Source: Erysipelothrix sp. HDW6A
GTDB lineage: Bacteria; Bacillota_I; Bacilli_A; Erysipelotrichales; Erysipelotrichaceae
DNA length: 64,000 nt
Assembly: GCF_011400295.1 (NCBI RefSeq)
Contig: NZ_CP049859.1
Location: 1,860,001-1,924,000 of the forward strand
Direction of reading: 5' to 3'
Under the pieces are notes generated by a model. The model worked only from the letters and a program-made list of their open reading frames with translations, was not told the DNA's origin and made no database searches. This document shows positions 8,462 through 16,268 of the stretch, piece by piece (positions within the stretch are counted from its first letter, which is position 1; the number at the start of each line of letters is the position of its first letter). The position numbers and the translations under genes were made by a program.

Positions 8462-9952
8462 ATGATTAATTATTATGAGAGCAGTCGAAATGCTCATGAA
8501 AAAATGTGTTCCAGTGAAGCTATCTTAAAAGGCTTAAGTTCTGATGGTGGACTGTATGTACTCCGAGATTTTGATAAACATACTTTTGATATTGAGCTTT
8601 TACCGAGCTTAAGTTATATGGAAATAGCACTAAGTGTTATGAGTCTGTTCTTTCCAGACTTTGACTCCCAACAAATCGAAGCATCCATTCTTGAAGCTTA
8701 TTCATTAAATTTTTCTGATCCCGCAATTACTCCACTTAAGAAGGTTGGTAATAATTTTGTATTGGAACTTTTCCATGGACCTACACAAGCGTTTAAGGAT
8801 ATTGCTTTATCAATACTCCCAAGTCTTATGAACCATGCTTTAGAGATCCAACAATTTCAAAAAGACATTATGATTCTGACAGCTACGAGTGGTGATACTG
8901 GTAAGGCTGCACTTGAAGGGTTTAAGAATAAAGAAAGGATGAATATCATTGTCTTCTTCCCCAATGAAGGAGTATCAAAGGTGCAAGAATTACAAATGAT
9001 TACTCAAGAAGGAAAGAATGTTCACGTGTGTGCGATCAATGGTAACTTTGATGATGCCCAAAGTATTGTGAAAGAACTCTTTCTTGATGAGGACTTAAAA
9101 ACAATAGGCGATAAGTTTTCCTATCAATTATCCAGCGCTAACTCTGTGAACATTGGTCGCCTTATCCCACAGGTTATTTATTACTTTGATGCATACAAAC
9201 AGTTGCTTAATACCAATGAAATAACAATGCATGAAAAAGTGAACTTCATAGTCCCAACAGGAAACTTCGGTAATATCCTTGCCGGGTACATTGCTAAGAA
9301 ATTAGGACTTCCCATCAACAAACTCGTATCTGCATCTAATGCCAACAATGTATTGCATGATTTTATCTCAACTGGAGTTTACGACACTAGAAGACCGTTT
9401 ATTAAGACTTCATCACCAAGTATGGATATACTAATTTCATCAAATCTCGAACGTTTACTTTACTATGCAAGTGGACAAAATAATAATTATGTTAAAGAGT
9501 GTATGGATAGCTTGAAGAATAAACAAGTGTTTCAAGTAAGTGAAGAAATTCATCAAGAAATACAAAAAGATTTCTTAAGTGGTTATGCTCTTGATGATGA
9601 AGTCAGTGATACGATAGCCACTGTCTATAAGGAAGAGAAGTATCTTCTTGACCCACATACTGCCGTAGCATGGAAAGTCATGTCTGATCTTAAGTTAAGT
9701 GACCATAAGAATATAGTGATAGCAACCGCATCACCTTACAAGTTCCCAGGAACCACAGGTAAAGCTCTCGGAATTGATATTCAATCTGAGGATGACTTTG
9801 TCATGATGGACGCTATTCACTCATTAACACAAATACCAATCCCTGAGGCACTTGTGGAATTAAAGCATAAAAAAATACTACACGACACAAAGATAGATAC
9901 TGAGTGCATGAAGTCTTATGTGATTTCGAAGGTAGGACAAGGCAATGATTAA
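8462..9952 (+). CDS. thrC: threonine synthase
   Basis: A 496-residue PLP enzyme that converts O-phosphohomoserine to threonine, the final pathway step. The PLP lysine is K112 in FHGPTQAFKD, and the TATSGDTGKAA motif binds the phosphate. The ATG at 8462 is preferred over an in-frame GTG three codons earlier because AAGGAG is eight bases upstream of the ATG and overlaps the GTG. Length is that of the longer threonine synthase form. It overlaps thrB by eight bases, so both are in one operon. Confidence 0.95.
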   Translation: MINYYESSRNAHEKMCSSEAILKGLSSDGGLYVLRDFDKHTFDIELLPSLSYMEIALSVMSLFFPDFDSQQIEASILEAYSLNFSDPAITPLKKVGNNFVLELFHGPTQAFKDIALSILPSLMNHALEIQQFQKDIMILTATSGDTGKAALEGFKNKERMNIIVFFPNEGVSKVQELQMITQEGKNVHVCAINGNFDDAQSIVKELFLDEDLKTIGDKFSYQLSSANSVNIGRLIPQVIYYFDAYKQLLNTNEITMHEKVNFIVPTGNFGNILAGYIAKKLGLPINKLVSASNANNVLHDFISTGVYDTRRPFIKTSSPSMDILISSNLERLLYYASGQNNNYVKECMDSLKNKQVFQVSEEIHQEIQKDFLSGYALDDEVSDTIATVYKEEKYLLDPHTAVAWKVMSDLKLSDHKNIVIATASPYKFPGTTGKALGIDIQSEDDFVMMDAIHSLTQIPIPEALVELKHKKILHDTKIDTECMKSYVISKVGQGND

Positions 9953-10829
9953 AATTACAGTACCAGCAAGTTCCGCTAACTTAGGTGTTGGATTTGATTG
10001 TCTTGGTGTTGCACTGGATGTTTATGCTGAGTTTAGTTTTGCTTACAGTGATGTATTAAGTATCAGTGGATGTAAACCTGAATACCAAAATGAGAACAAC
10101 CTTGTGTATCGTTCTTTCATTCATGCTTCAAAGTTTCTTGACTTAGAGCCTAAACCTATCACGATTCATATTAACAGTGACATCCCTGAAGCACGAGGAC
10201 TTGGATCAAGTGCAAGCTGTGTCGTAGCTGGCGTTTTAGCTGCATATTCCTTATCAAACACACCACTAAATTACGATAATATTCTCTATCTCTGTACTGA
10301 ACTGGAAGGACATCCTGACAATGTTGCGCCTGCATTTTTAGGTGGATTGATTGCCTCAGCACAGTTTAACGATCAAATATACACACAAGAATATTCCGTT
10401 CATTCAAAGTTTTCGTTCATAACTTTGGTACCTGACTTTGAAGTAGCAACAGAACAAGCACGAAAAGTCTTACCAAAGACGGTTCAACACAAAGACGCTG
10501 TTTCCAACCAAACTAAACTTCTCTTTGCAATGGAAGCATTCGCTCAAGGAGACTCACTACTCTTAAAAAACTGTCTAGATGATGCTCTTCATGAACCCTA
10601 TCGTATGAAACTTATCCACGAGTATGAAAAAATCAGAGCTATACTCGAAGAATCTGGAGCCCTTGAAATATTAATATCAGGTAGTGGTCCAACACTTTTA
10701 GGAATTTTTGACACCGACATTCCTACTTCTGTAATTTCTACCCGATTAGAAGAACTAGAGTATAAATGGACACTTAATCATGTTAGAATTGACACGAGAG
10801 GAGCACATATATGCTTGACCAATATTTAG
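9945..10829 (+). CDS. thrB: homoserine kinase
   Basis: A 294-residue GHMP-family kinase that phosphorylates homoserine. The N-terminal PASSANLGVGFDCLGVAL motif and the ATP-binding PEARGLGSSASCV loop are intact, and the C-terminal ISGSGPTLL motif is present. It overlaps thrC upstream by 8 bases and the ACT-domain gene downstream by 19, which indicates tight translational coupling. With hom, asd and the aspartokinase across the divergent promoter it completes the aspartate-to-threonine route. Confidence 0.95.
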   Translation: MIKITVPASSANLGVGFDCLGVALDVYAEFSFAYSDVLSISGCKPEYQNENNLVYRSFIHASKFLDLEPKPITIHINSDIPEARGLGSSASCVVAGVLAAYSLSNTPLNYDNILYLCTELEGHPDNVAPAFLGGLIASAQFNDQIYTQEYSVHSKFSFITLVPDFEVATEQARKVLPKTVQHKDAVSNQTKLLFAMEAFAQGDSLLLKNCLDDALHEPYRMKLIHEYEKIRAILEESGALEILISGSGPTLLGIFDTDIPTSVISTRLEELEYKWTLNHVRIDTRGAHICLTNI

Positions 10830-11251
10830 TAGTTGATGTAAAAGTATTACCCGAAGTATTTCATAAAGTAATTCAAGTTAAAAACATGCTTGCTTCTGGA
10901 GAAGTAACACAAGTCAGTGAAGCAGTGAAGATTGTGGATATATCACGAAGTGCTTATTATAAGTATAAAGACTCAGTCTTTGAAGCGAGTACCTTTAAAA
11001 GTTTGGAAAAAAAGGCATTGTTACATGTTGTAGTGGAAGATGTTAAGGGAGTTGTTTCTCGAATACTTAATGAGTTATCAACTCATGGCTGTAACTTGTT
11101 AGCAATCAACCAAAACTTACCTATTCAAAACACAGCTAGTGTGTTTATTAGTATTGATATTAATGGCTTAACAATTTCTATTAATGAACTTCTTGATAGA
11201 ATTACAAGTCTACATGGTGTTTCAAAACTTGATTTACTTTCAATAGAATAA
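10811..11251 (+). CDS. PheB-like (UPF0735) HTH-ACT protein, candidate threonine regulator
   Basis: A 146-residue protein of the PheB/UPF0735 family. Residues about 25-55 look like a helix-turn-helix (VTQVSEAVKIVDISRSAYYKY), and residues 70-146 form an ACT domain (LLHVVVEDVKGVVSRILNEL), the usual amino-acid-sensing fold. It overlaps thrB by 19 bases and ends the operon. From memory, a B. subtilis protein of this family has been described as a threonine-pathway DNA-binding regulator (ThrR); that identity should be checked. Placement and domains make it the best local candidate to bind the 8393-8408 palindrome. A terminator follows. Confidence 0.8.
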   Translation: MLDQYLVVDVKVLPEVFHKVIQVKNMLASGEVTQVSEAVKIVDISRSAYYKYKDSVFEASTFKSLEKKALLHVVVEDVKGVVSRILNELSTHGCNLLAINQNLPIQNTASVFISIDINGLTISINELLDRITSLHGVSKLDLLSIE

Positions 11252-11253
11252 AT

Positions 11254-11295
11254 AAAAAATGTAGAACCTATCGTATTATAGGCTCTACATTTTTT
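11254..11295. terminator. bidirectional terminator after the thrCB operon
   Basis: AAAAAATGTAGA-CCTAT / ATAGG-TCTACATTTTTT, a long stem flanked by A and T runs on both sides, between convergent genes. Confidence 0.88.
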
Positions 11296-11305
11296 CTGTT
11301 AATAG

Positions 11306-11728
11306 TTAGTGTTCATTAGGATCATCAATAGCATCTTGATGTGTTGGGTGAACTGTACCCACAACATGATCTGGTCCTGCATAGATTGTGTAAAGTTTTA
11401 ATGGTTTTGTACCTGTATTGGTAACATTATGCCATGTATCAGCAGGAACAAAGATTGCATAGTCTGCTTTCACTTCTTCTTTAAATGTTAAGTTATCCTC
11501 AGCATCTCCCATTTCGCAAAGGCCTTCACCTTCTTCAATTCTTAAGAATTGATCAATGCCATGGTGAATCTCTAATCCAATGTCATCTCCAGGTTGAATA
11601 GTCATAAGGGTTACTTGTAACTTGCTTCCAGTCCATATCGTAGTTCTGTAGTTTTCATTTTCCAAGGTCATACCTTCGATATCTTCAACAACTGGTTTTT
11701 TACCACGATCACTATAATCAAACATCAT
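11306..11728 (-). CDS. cupin-domain protein
   Basis: A 140-residue single-domain cupin. Motif 1 is seen around LEIHHGIDQFLRIEEGEG and motif 2 around FVPADTWHNVTN, supplying likely histidine and glutamate metal ligands in a small beta-barrel. The biochemical role is not identifiable; small cupins of this type may be isomerases, dioxygenases or mannose-6-phosphate isomerase-like. It appears to be monocistronic, since the lipoate-type gene upstream on the same strand is separated by a promoter. That promoter carries a perfect 9-1-9 inverted repeat of Fur/PerR type, which suggests metal- or peroxide-responsive control. Confidence 0.82.
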   Translation of the reverse strand: MMFDYSDRGKKPVVEDIEGMTLENENYRTTIWTGSKLQVTLMTIQPGDDIGLEIHHGIDQFLRIEEGEGLCEMGDAEDNLTFKEEVKADYAIFVPADTWHNVTNTGTKPLKLYTIYAGPDHVVGTVHPTHQDAIDDPNEH

Positions 11729-11752
11729 TTAACACCTTTCTTTCTATACCTT

Positions 11753-11782
11753 AATGATAACCGTTATCATTCACTTGTGCAA
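11753..11782 (-). promoter_or_regulatory. cupin promoter with Fur/PerR-like operator
   Basis: AATGATAAC-C-GTTATCATT (11753-11771) is a perfect inverted repeat. Its inner TGATAAC-N-GTTATCA differs from the classic 7-1-7 Fur box TGATAAT-N-ATTATCA at one base per arm. On the minus strand TTGCAC (11777-11782) and TATCAT (11754-11759) are 17 bases apart, so the operator covers the spacer and the -10 box, the usual arrangement for repression. Confidence 0.7.
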
Positions 11783-11798
11783 GGATTATGATTAGTTT

Positions 11799-12551
11799 TT
11801 ATTGATTTCTTTTTAAGGTAGATTCTAAGGATGCTTTAAAGCTATCAGTAGTCGTATCAACTGCTTCAGTATAGGTAAAAGTATCCGTTCTTCGCTTCAA
11901 TTCTTCAATCATCAAATCACCAATTTCTTGTACTGTAAACTCTCGTCCAATTAATGAAGACAAGGTACCCATTGCATGAGGATCAATGATAATGTCATGC
12001 TCTTGCATACTATCATAGAAACCTTTTACAAGCTCTCCACGTTCATGTTGATCTCCATTAACCCCAATATAACAAACTAACGCAGAAACATCTTTACGCT
12101 TACGTTGAGCTGTACCAGAGAACTTTTTACCATAGATACTCATATCTGATTGCCCTGGGCAATATGCACCATCAATAAGACCAGTTTCAATATCCTGGGT
12201 TATGGGTCTTAAGGCATCTTTAATAAATTGATCAAGATATTCAAAGTTCTCATACATGTTCTTATTGTTTTTTACAATTAATGACATATTCAAGACACCT
12301 TCATCAGAAACAACCGATCTTCCACCAGCATTTCTGATTGTGACTGGGACATTATTTTTCTGGTAGTAGTCCAAGCCTTGCTTAAAGTCTTTGATTTTTG
12401 TATCATCATTCCCCATGTTAATTCCTGAATGTTGAAAAAGATGAAGAATGATATCCCCATCTTGAATCGTCTTCATTGAATGATCATCAATAGCTGTAGA
12501 TATTAAAGAGTTCTCTTCTTGTTTCAATTCGTTAATTACAATACCGTTCAT
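11799..12551 (-). CDS. LipL/LipM-like octanoyl (lipoyl) transferase
   Basis: A 250-residue protein of the biotin/lipoate protein ligase fold. RNAGGRSVVSDEGVLNMSL corresponds to the RRxSGGGxVxHD substrate loop, and YCPGQSDMSIYGKKFSGTAQRKR contains the conserved cysteine found in LipL/LipM acyltransferases followed by the GKKisG lysine region. It therefore probably moves octanoyl or lipoyl groups between GcvH-like and E2 proteins rather than acting as an ATP-dependent ligase. No other lipoate gene is nearby. ATG begins the protein after a plain GAGTGAGGTGAT ribosome binding site. Confidence 0.75.
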   Translation of the reverse strand: MNGIVINELKQEENSLISTAIDDHSMKTIQDGDIILHLFQHSGINMGNDDTKIKDFKQGLDYYQKNNVPVTIRNAGGRSVVSDEGVLNMSLIVKNNKNMYENFEYLDQFIKDALRPITQDIETGLIDGAYCPGQSDMSIYGKKFSGTAQRKRKDVSALVCYIGVNGDQHERGELVKGFYDSMQEHDIIIDPHAMGTLSSLIGREFTVQEIGDLMIEELKRRTDTFTYTEAVDTTTDSFKASLESTLKRNQ

Positions 12552-12616
12552 ACAATCACCTCACTCTAAAATAATAAGTGCTGGTGTGTCTTTAGTAAAG
12601 CAATCCACTCATTCAA

Positions 12617-12654
12617 TAAGAAAGCCCAATATCTCTTAGAAGAAATATTGAGCT
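12617..12654 (-). terminator. terminator of the glycosyltransferase gene
   Basis: Minus strand AGCTCAATAT / ATATTGGGCT stem followed by TTTCTT, between the glycosyltransferase stop and the LipL-like start. Confidence 0.7.
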
Positions 12655-12659
12655 AGATA

Positions 12660-14540
12660 TTAAACTTCGATTGCAAAGTCCTGCGAGAAAAATTGTGAGA
12701 TTAAGATCTCTTGAGTCTTTGAGTCGGAAATCTCTAATTTACCTGACATTAGTTTTTTTGATTCATTACGAATATCAGCAATTCCATCAATATTTATTTG
12801 ATGACTGTTTATATTTAGTTTAAACGATCCAGCTAATGCTCTTACATCGATTGGTTTCATATAAACGATGAGATTATCAATTCCTAATATATCAAGTTTT
12901 ACTTCGATTTCTTGTTCGGTATTATTACTGATAAGTAATGCCTTACTTTTATATTTATTAATAATATCTAGCTTAGACTTCTCACGACAACTCATAACAA
13001 CAAAGATTAACAACACCAAGTTATAAAACATCCAGAATAGACTTAAGCCAGGAAATTGTTTATGTTGGAACAATTGAATACTATGAATTATAATTGCGAA
13101 CACGTAAGCAATAGCAAGGATAGAAAAGAACGTTGCTGTCTTACCATCAAAGTAGCGATACATTGTATTGAGACCTTTTTCAGTAACTTCAAATTTACTC
13201 TTTGAACCTTTAAGGCTGAATAGCTCGCTTATGAGTTCTTTGGCTAAATATGGAGCCATTACATATTCCATGATTTGTGAGTAGAAGATACTTATCTTAC
13301 CGTTTGAAATAATCTTAAATTGAATTAGTTGCGAAACATAGAATGGTAACCAAACCAACAACAAGTGAACTAAATTCGCTTGAATAATATAGATACTTAA
13401 AAATACAAAGAGAAATGGACTCAATAGGAAGAACATTCTACTAAAAGATGTTAACCAGTAAATTACTCCATCAAAGTAAATAATACGTTGCATCATAGTT
13501 AAACCTTTTTTATTGAATATTCCATATTTCTTAGCAACTTGAACCGTTCCACGTCCCCATCGTTTCTTTTGCTTAACATAGTCTTCCACAGTTTCAGCTG
13601 ATAGACCAGTAGCAAGTTCACGATTAATATAGGTCGTCTTCCATCCTTCATTCTGAATCAACATACCTGTAACCATATCTTCCGTGATAACACCTGTAGA
13701 GAACCCATTAATCGATTCCAAAGCTTCTCTTCTGAAAAGACAGTTACTTCCTATATACATGGCAGCTCCCCATTCATTACGAGCAGGTTGCATATAGCGC
13801 ATAAAGAAGTCCTGTTCGTTTGCTGCTTCTCGTTGCTTGAATAGGTTCTTCTGAAATATATCGAGATTATAGAATGTCTGTGGTGTTTGCACATAACCCA
13901 TCTTTAAGTCATCAAAATATGGAATCGTATAGATAAAGAAGTCTTCTTTCATAATCATATCCGCATCTTGAGTAACAATGATATCACCATGAGTCTGACT
14001 GAAAGCATTATTTAAGTTCCCTGCCTTTGCATGGATATTTTCAGTTCTCGCGATGTACTCAACACCAAGACTTGATGCAAGCTCTTTAACTTCTTGACGA
14101 TTTCCATCATCTAATACATATATCTTTTTCTTTGATTCTGGATATTTTGCGTTCTTCGCACCGATGATCGTCGGTGTTAAGACTGCAATGGGTTCATTAT
14201 AAGTTGCTATGTATACATCTACAGTTGGTACATTGTCGAAGCTTTCAACTTGCTTATCATATACTGTAACTGGCTTCCAGAATAATAAGAAGGATACAAG
14301 GCTTTGAAAGAAGCCAATGCATTCCGCAAGTAGCATTAGCATCCCAAAACTCTTATTCATGATACTGTTAGTAGGTATCGTATATTTGATACGATAAACA
14401 AAGTATGCCAGTTGAAGCATCATTGTAAGCACTAATATGGTACGCTTCATTCGATATCCCTTTTTGAATAAAACATACGCAATAAATGTAAGCGACAATG
14501 AAACAATCGCATACATGATTAATAGTAATCCATAATTCAT
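12660..14540 (-). CDS. cellulose-synthase-like membrane glycosyltransferase (GT2)
   Basis: A ~626-residue processive GT2 enzyme. Two N-terminal membrane helices, a cytoplasmic catalytic domain and further C-terminal helices match the BcsA layout. All hallmark motifs are present: VDVYIATYNEP, DDGN, QDAD, ITED and QKKRWGRG (the Q..RW motif, about residue 325). The last ~110 residues occupy the place of a PilZ domain but lack a clear RxxxR...D/NxSxxG c-di-GMP motif. ATG at 14540 is chosen; a TTG two codons upstream is closer to GAGGGG and possible. No bcsB or other polysaccharide genes are adjacent, so the polymer is unknown. Confidence 0.85.
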   Translation of the reverse strand: MNYGLLLIMYAIVSLSLTFIAYVLFKKGYRMKRTILVLTMMLQLAYFVYRIKYTIPTNSIMNKSFGMLMLLAECIGFFQSLVSFLLFWKPVTVYDKQVESFDNVPTVDVYIATYNEPIAVLTPTIIGAKNAKYPESKKKIYVLDDGNRQEVKELASSLGVEYIARTENIHAKAGNLNNAFSQTHGDIIVTQDADMIMKEDFFIYTIPYFDDLKMGYVQTPQTFYNLDIFQKNLFKQREAANEQDFFMRYMQPARNEWGAAMYIGSNCLFRREALESINGFSTGVITEDMVTGMLIQNEGWKTTYINRELATGLSAETVEDYVKQKKRWGRGTVQVAKKYGIFNKKGLTMMQRIIYFDGVIYWLTSFSRMFFLLSPFLFVFLSIYIIQANLVHLLLVWLPFYVSQLIQFKIISNGKISIFYSQIMEYVMAPYLAKELISELFSLKGSKSKFEVTEKGLNTMYRYFDGKTATFFSILAIAYVFAIIIHSIQLFQHKQFPGLSLFWMFYNLVLLIFVVMSCREKSKLDIINKYKSKALLISNNTEQEIEVKLDILGIDNLIVYMKPIDVRALAGSFKLNINSHQINIDGIADIRNESKKLMSGKLEISDSKTQEILISQFFSQDFAIEV

Positions 14541-14674
14541 AAACAAATTTTCCCCTCAATAGTTTAATACTAAAAATTTCACTTGGATATTTTTAGACAC
14601 GACCTTTATTATAGCCTAACTAATAATAAAGGCAAGTTTATAACATATAAATAATGTATGTTCATCCTAAAACA

Positions 14675-14702
14675 TAAAAAAACTTCTAAAGATTAGAAGT
14701 TT
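14675..14702 (-). terminator. terminator overlapping the end of the 187-aa membrane protein gene
   Basis: Minus strand AAACTTCTA / TAGAAGTTT stem running into TTTTTTT. The stem includes the stop codon of the gene ending at 14686. Confidence 0.75.
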
Positions 14703-15249
14703 TAGTTTGGCTCGGTGGATCGATATCTAATATTTGAGTCATGTACATCTTCCTATTGCGAAGTGCACTTAGTGATGCGAAGAAGATTCCAACATTAAAG
14801 TAATAGACAAACGTCAGCTTCAAATTCAATATTAGTATCGGAATAAACGGAAAAGAGAAGTCTGCAGGGGAAATGTAATCACAAAAGTAATCCCAGTATA
14901 CTGTACCAAGAGATGTCGCTGCAAGATCTTGTTTCCATTCATACATATACATTACCGCTATCACTGCCATAGCAATAATAAACAGTGAACCAAACATTGG
15001 TTTTTTATCATGAAATTGTATTACTATCACAGATATACATACTATCAGAACAATAATATTGGCAAGCAGTAAAAGATTTACCATTTCATAAATTCCATAC
15101 GGATTTGCGTTCAAAGTTGTTTGATTCATCGGATCAATTTTAAAAAGTGTAAAATATGCTATCCAACAGAAAACACCTACTACAAAAGCTGAGGCAATAA
15201 ACAAATATTTACTGCTTTTTTCTGAAATAACTCTAAGTGCATGTAACAT
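14686..15249 (-). CDS. four-helix membrane protein of unknown function
   Basis: A 187-residue integral membrane protein with four predicted hydrophobic segments, at about residues 15-37, 57-79, 84-104 and 137-162. I do not recognise a family. The start follows AGAGGAG at a good distance. It lies upstream of the glycosyltransferase on the same strand but is separated from it by a terminator, so a shared function is not supported. The tail is short and polar (DPPSQTKTSNL). Confidence 0.7.
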   Translation of the reverse strand: MLHALRVISEKSSKYLFIASAFVVGVFCWIAYFTLFKIDPMNQTTLNANPYGIYEMVNLLLLANIIVLIVCISVIVIQFHDKKPMFGSLFIIAMAVIAVMYMYEWKQDLAATSLGTVYWDYFCDYISPADFSFPFIPILILNLKLTFVYYFNVGIFFASLSALRNRKMYMTQILDIDPPSQTKTSNL

Positions 15250-15490
15250 CCTATAATCTCCTCTACTTTATTGGTTCATTGTTACCTTCATTATCTCTGC
15301 ACAATACTATCAGTGTCATTAATTAATTATAGCTTAACGATAATTTGAGCCTCTTTCAAGGAGTTATTAAAAATCCTATAATATCACATAGATATATCTA
15401 TGAAAGAGTTTTGTATTGAATAAGAAATTTAATTCAGGTTCCGTATTACTATCTTAAGTCCTTTTACATTCACAACCATTATTCCGACGA

Positions 15491-15522
15491 TAAAAGGACC
15501 ATTGACTTGTGTCAACGGTCCT
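15491..15522 (-). terminator. terminator of the ArsR-rhodanese gene
   Basis: Minus strand AGGACCGTTGAC / GTCAATGGTCCT stem with a four-base loop followed by TTTTAT. The rest of the 15250-15535 gap shows no gene. Confidence 0.82.
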
Positions 15523-15535
15523 CTGTAGGGTCATA

Positions 15536-16174
15536 TTATTCAGCATTTCTAATTTCTACCCAATCAGTTACGGTTTCTTTTAATCGAATTGCCTGTCTTC
15601 CAGACTCTTCGATAATTTTAACCGCTTCGCCTGAAAGTAAGCAGTGAGCTCCTCGACAATACGCAACGATTGGTTTGTTTTTAGGAAGTAACTCAAGTTT
15701 TTCTTTTATTTCTTCCACTGGAATTGATACTGCCCCTTCAATATGAGCATGTTCATATTCAACTGTTGGTCTTACATCAAGAAGTATAATTTTGCCACTC
15801 TTTACTAACTCATCCAGTTCTTGCATCGTGAATGGTTCAAGATGCTCTACTTCACTTAAGTTATCAATTACAGTGTTTCTTTTCTCATAGTAGTCATTAC
15901 CTATGTTTAAGAAATGATCAAATAGCATGGCGGTATCCTCATCTGCGATTTCATAGACAATGTAAGCACCGTCACGACTATTGGATACAAACCCAGCCTT
16001 TAATAAAACTTGAAGGTGTTTTGAAACATTGGCAACACTAAGTCCTGTTAATTGAGAGAGTGATTCGACACTTCTACTGTTATTCAATAGGTATGTAAGA
16101 ATACTAATTCTACTTGAACTAGAGAGTATTCGCCCTACCTCGGCATACGTTTCTAACATGTGTTGGTTTAGCAT
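15536..16174 (-). CDS. ArsR-family regulator fused to a rhodanese domain
   Basis: A 212-residue protein. Residues about 1-90 are an ArsR winged helix (ILSSSSRISILTYLLN, LSVANVSKHLQVL). Residues about 115-210 are a rhodanese domain with active-site cysteine about C173 in YCRGAHC, which has a second cysteine five residues on. This fused architecture is known in bacteria and is usually linked to sulfur or metal/redox sensing. The start at 16174 is chosen because AAAGGAGGG sits four bases upstream; an in-frame ATG 13 codons earlier has no ribosome binding site. No adjacent target gene is obvious. Confidence 0.9.
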   Translation of the reverse strand: MLNQHMLETYAEVGRILSSSSRISILTYLLNNSRSVESLSQLTGLSVANVSKHLQVLLKAGFVSNSRDGAYIVYEIADEDTAMLFDHFLNIGNDYYEKRNTVIDNLSEVEHLEPFTMQELDELVKSGKIILLDVRPTVEYEHAHIEGAVSIPVEEIKEKLELLPKNKPIVAYCRGAHCLLSGEAVKIIEESGRQAIRLKETVTDWVEIRNAE

Positions 16175-16268
16175 AATACCCTCCTTTTGCGACTTAATTC
16201 TATTATACGACATTAGCCAATTGAATTAAACTTTGTATTTTCAATCTTAATATCTGTTGAATAATTAC

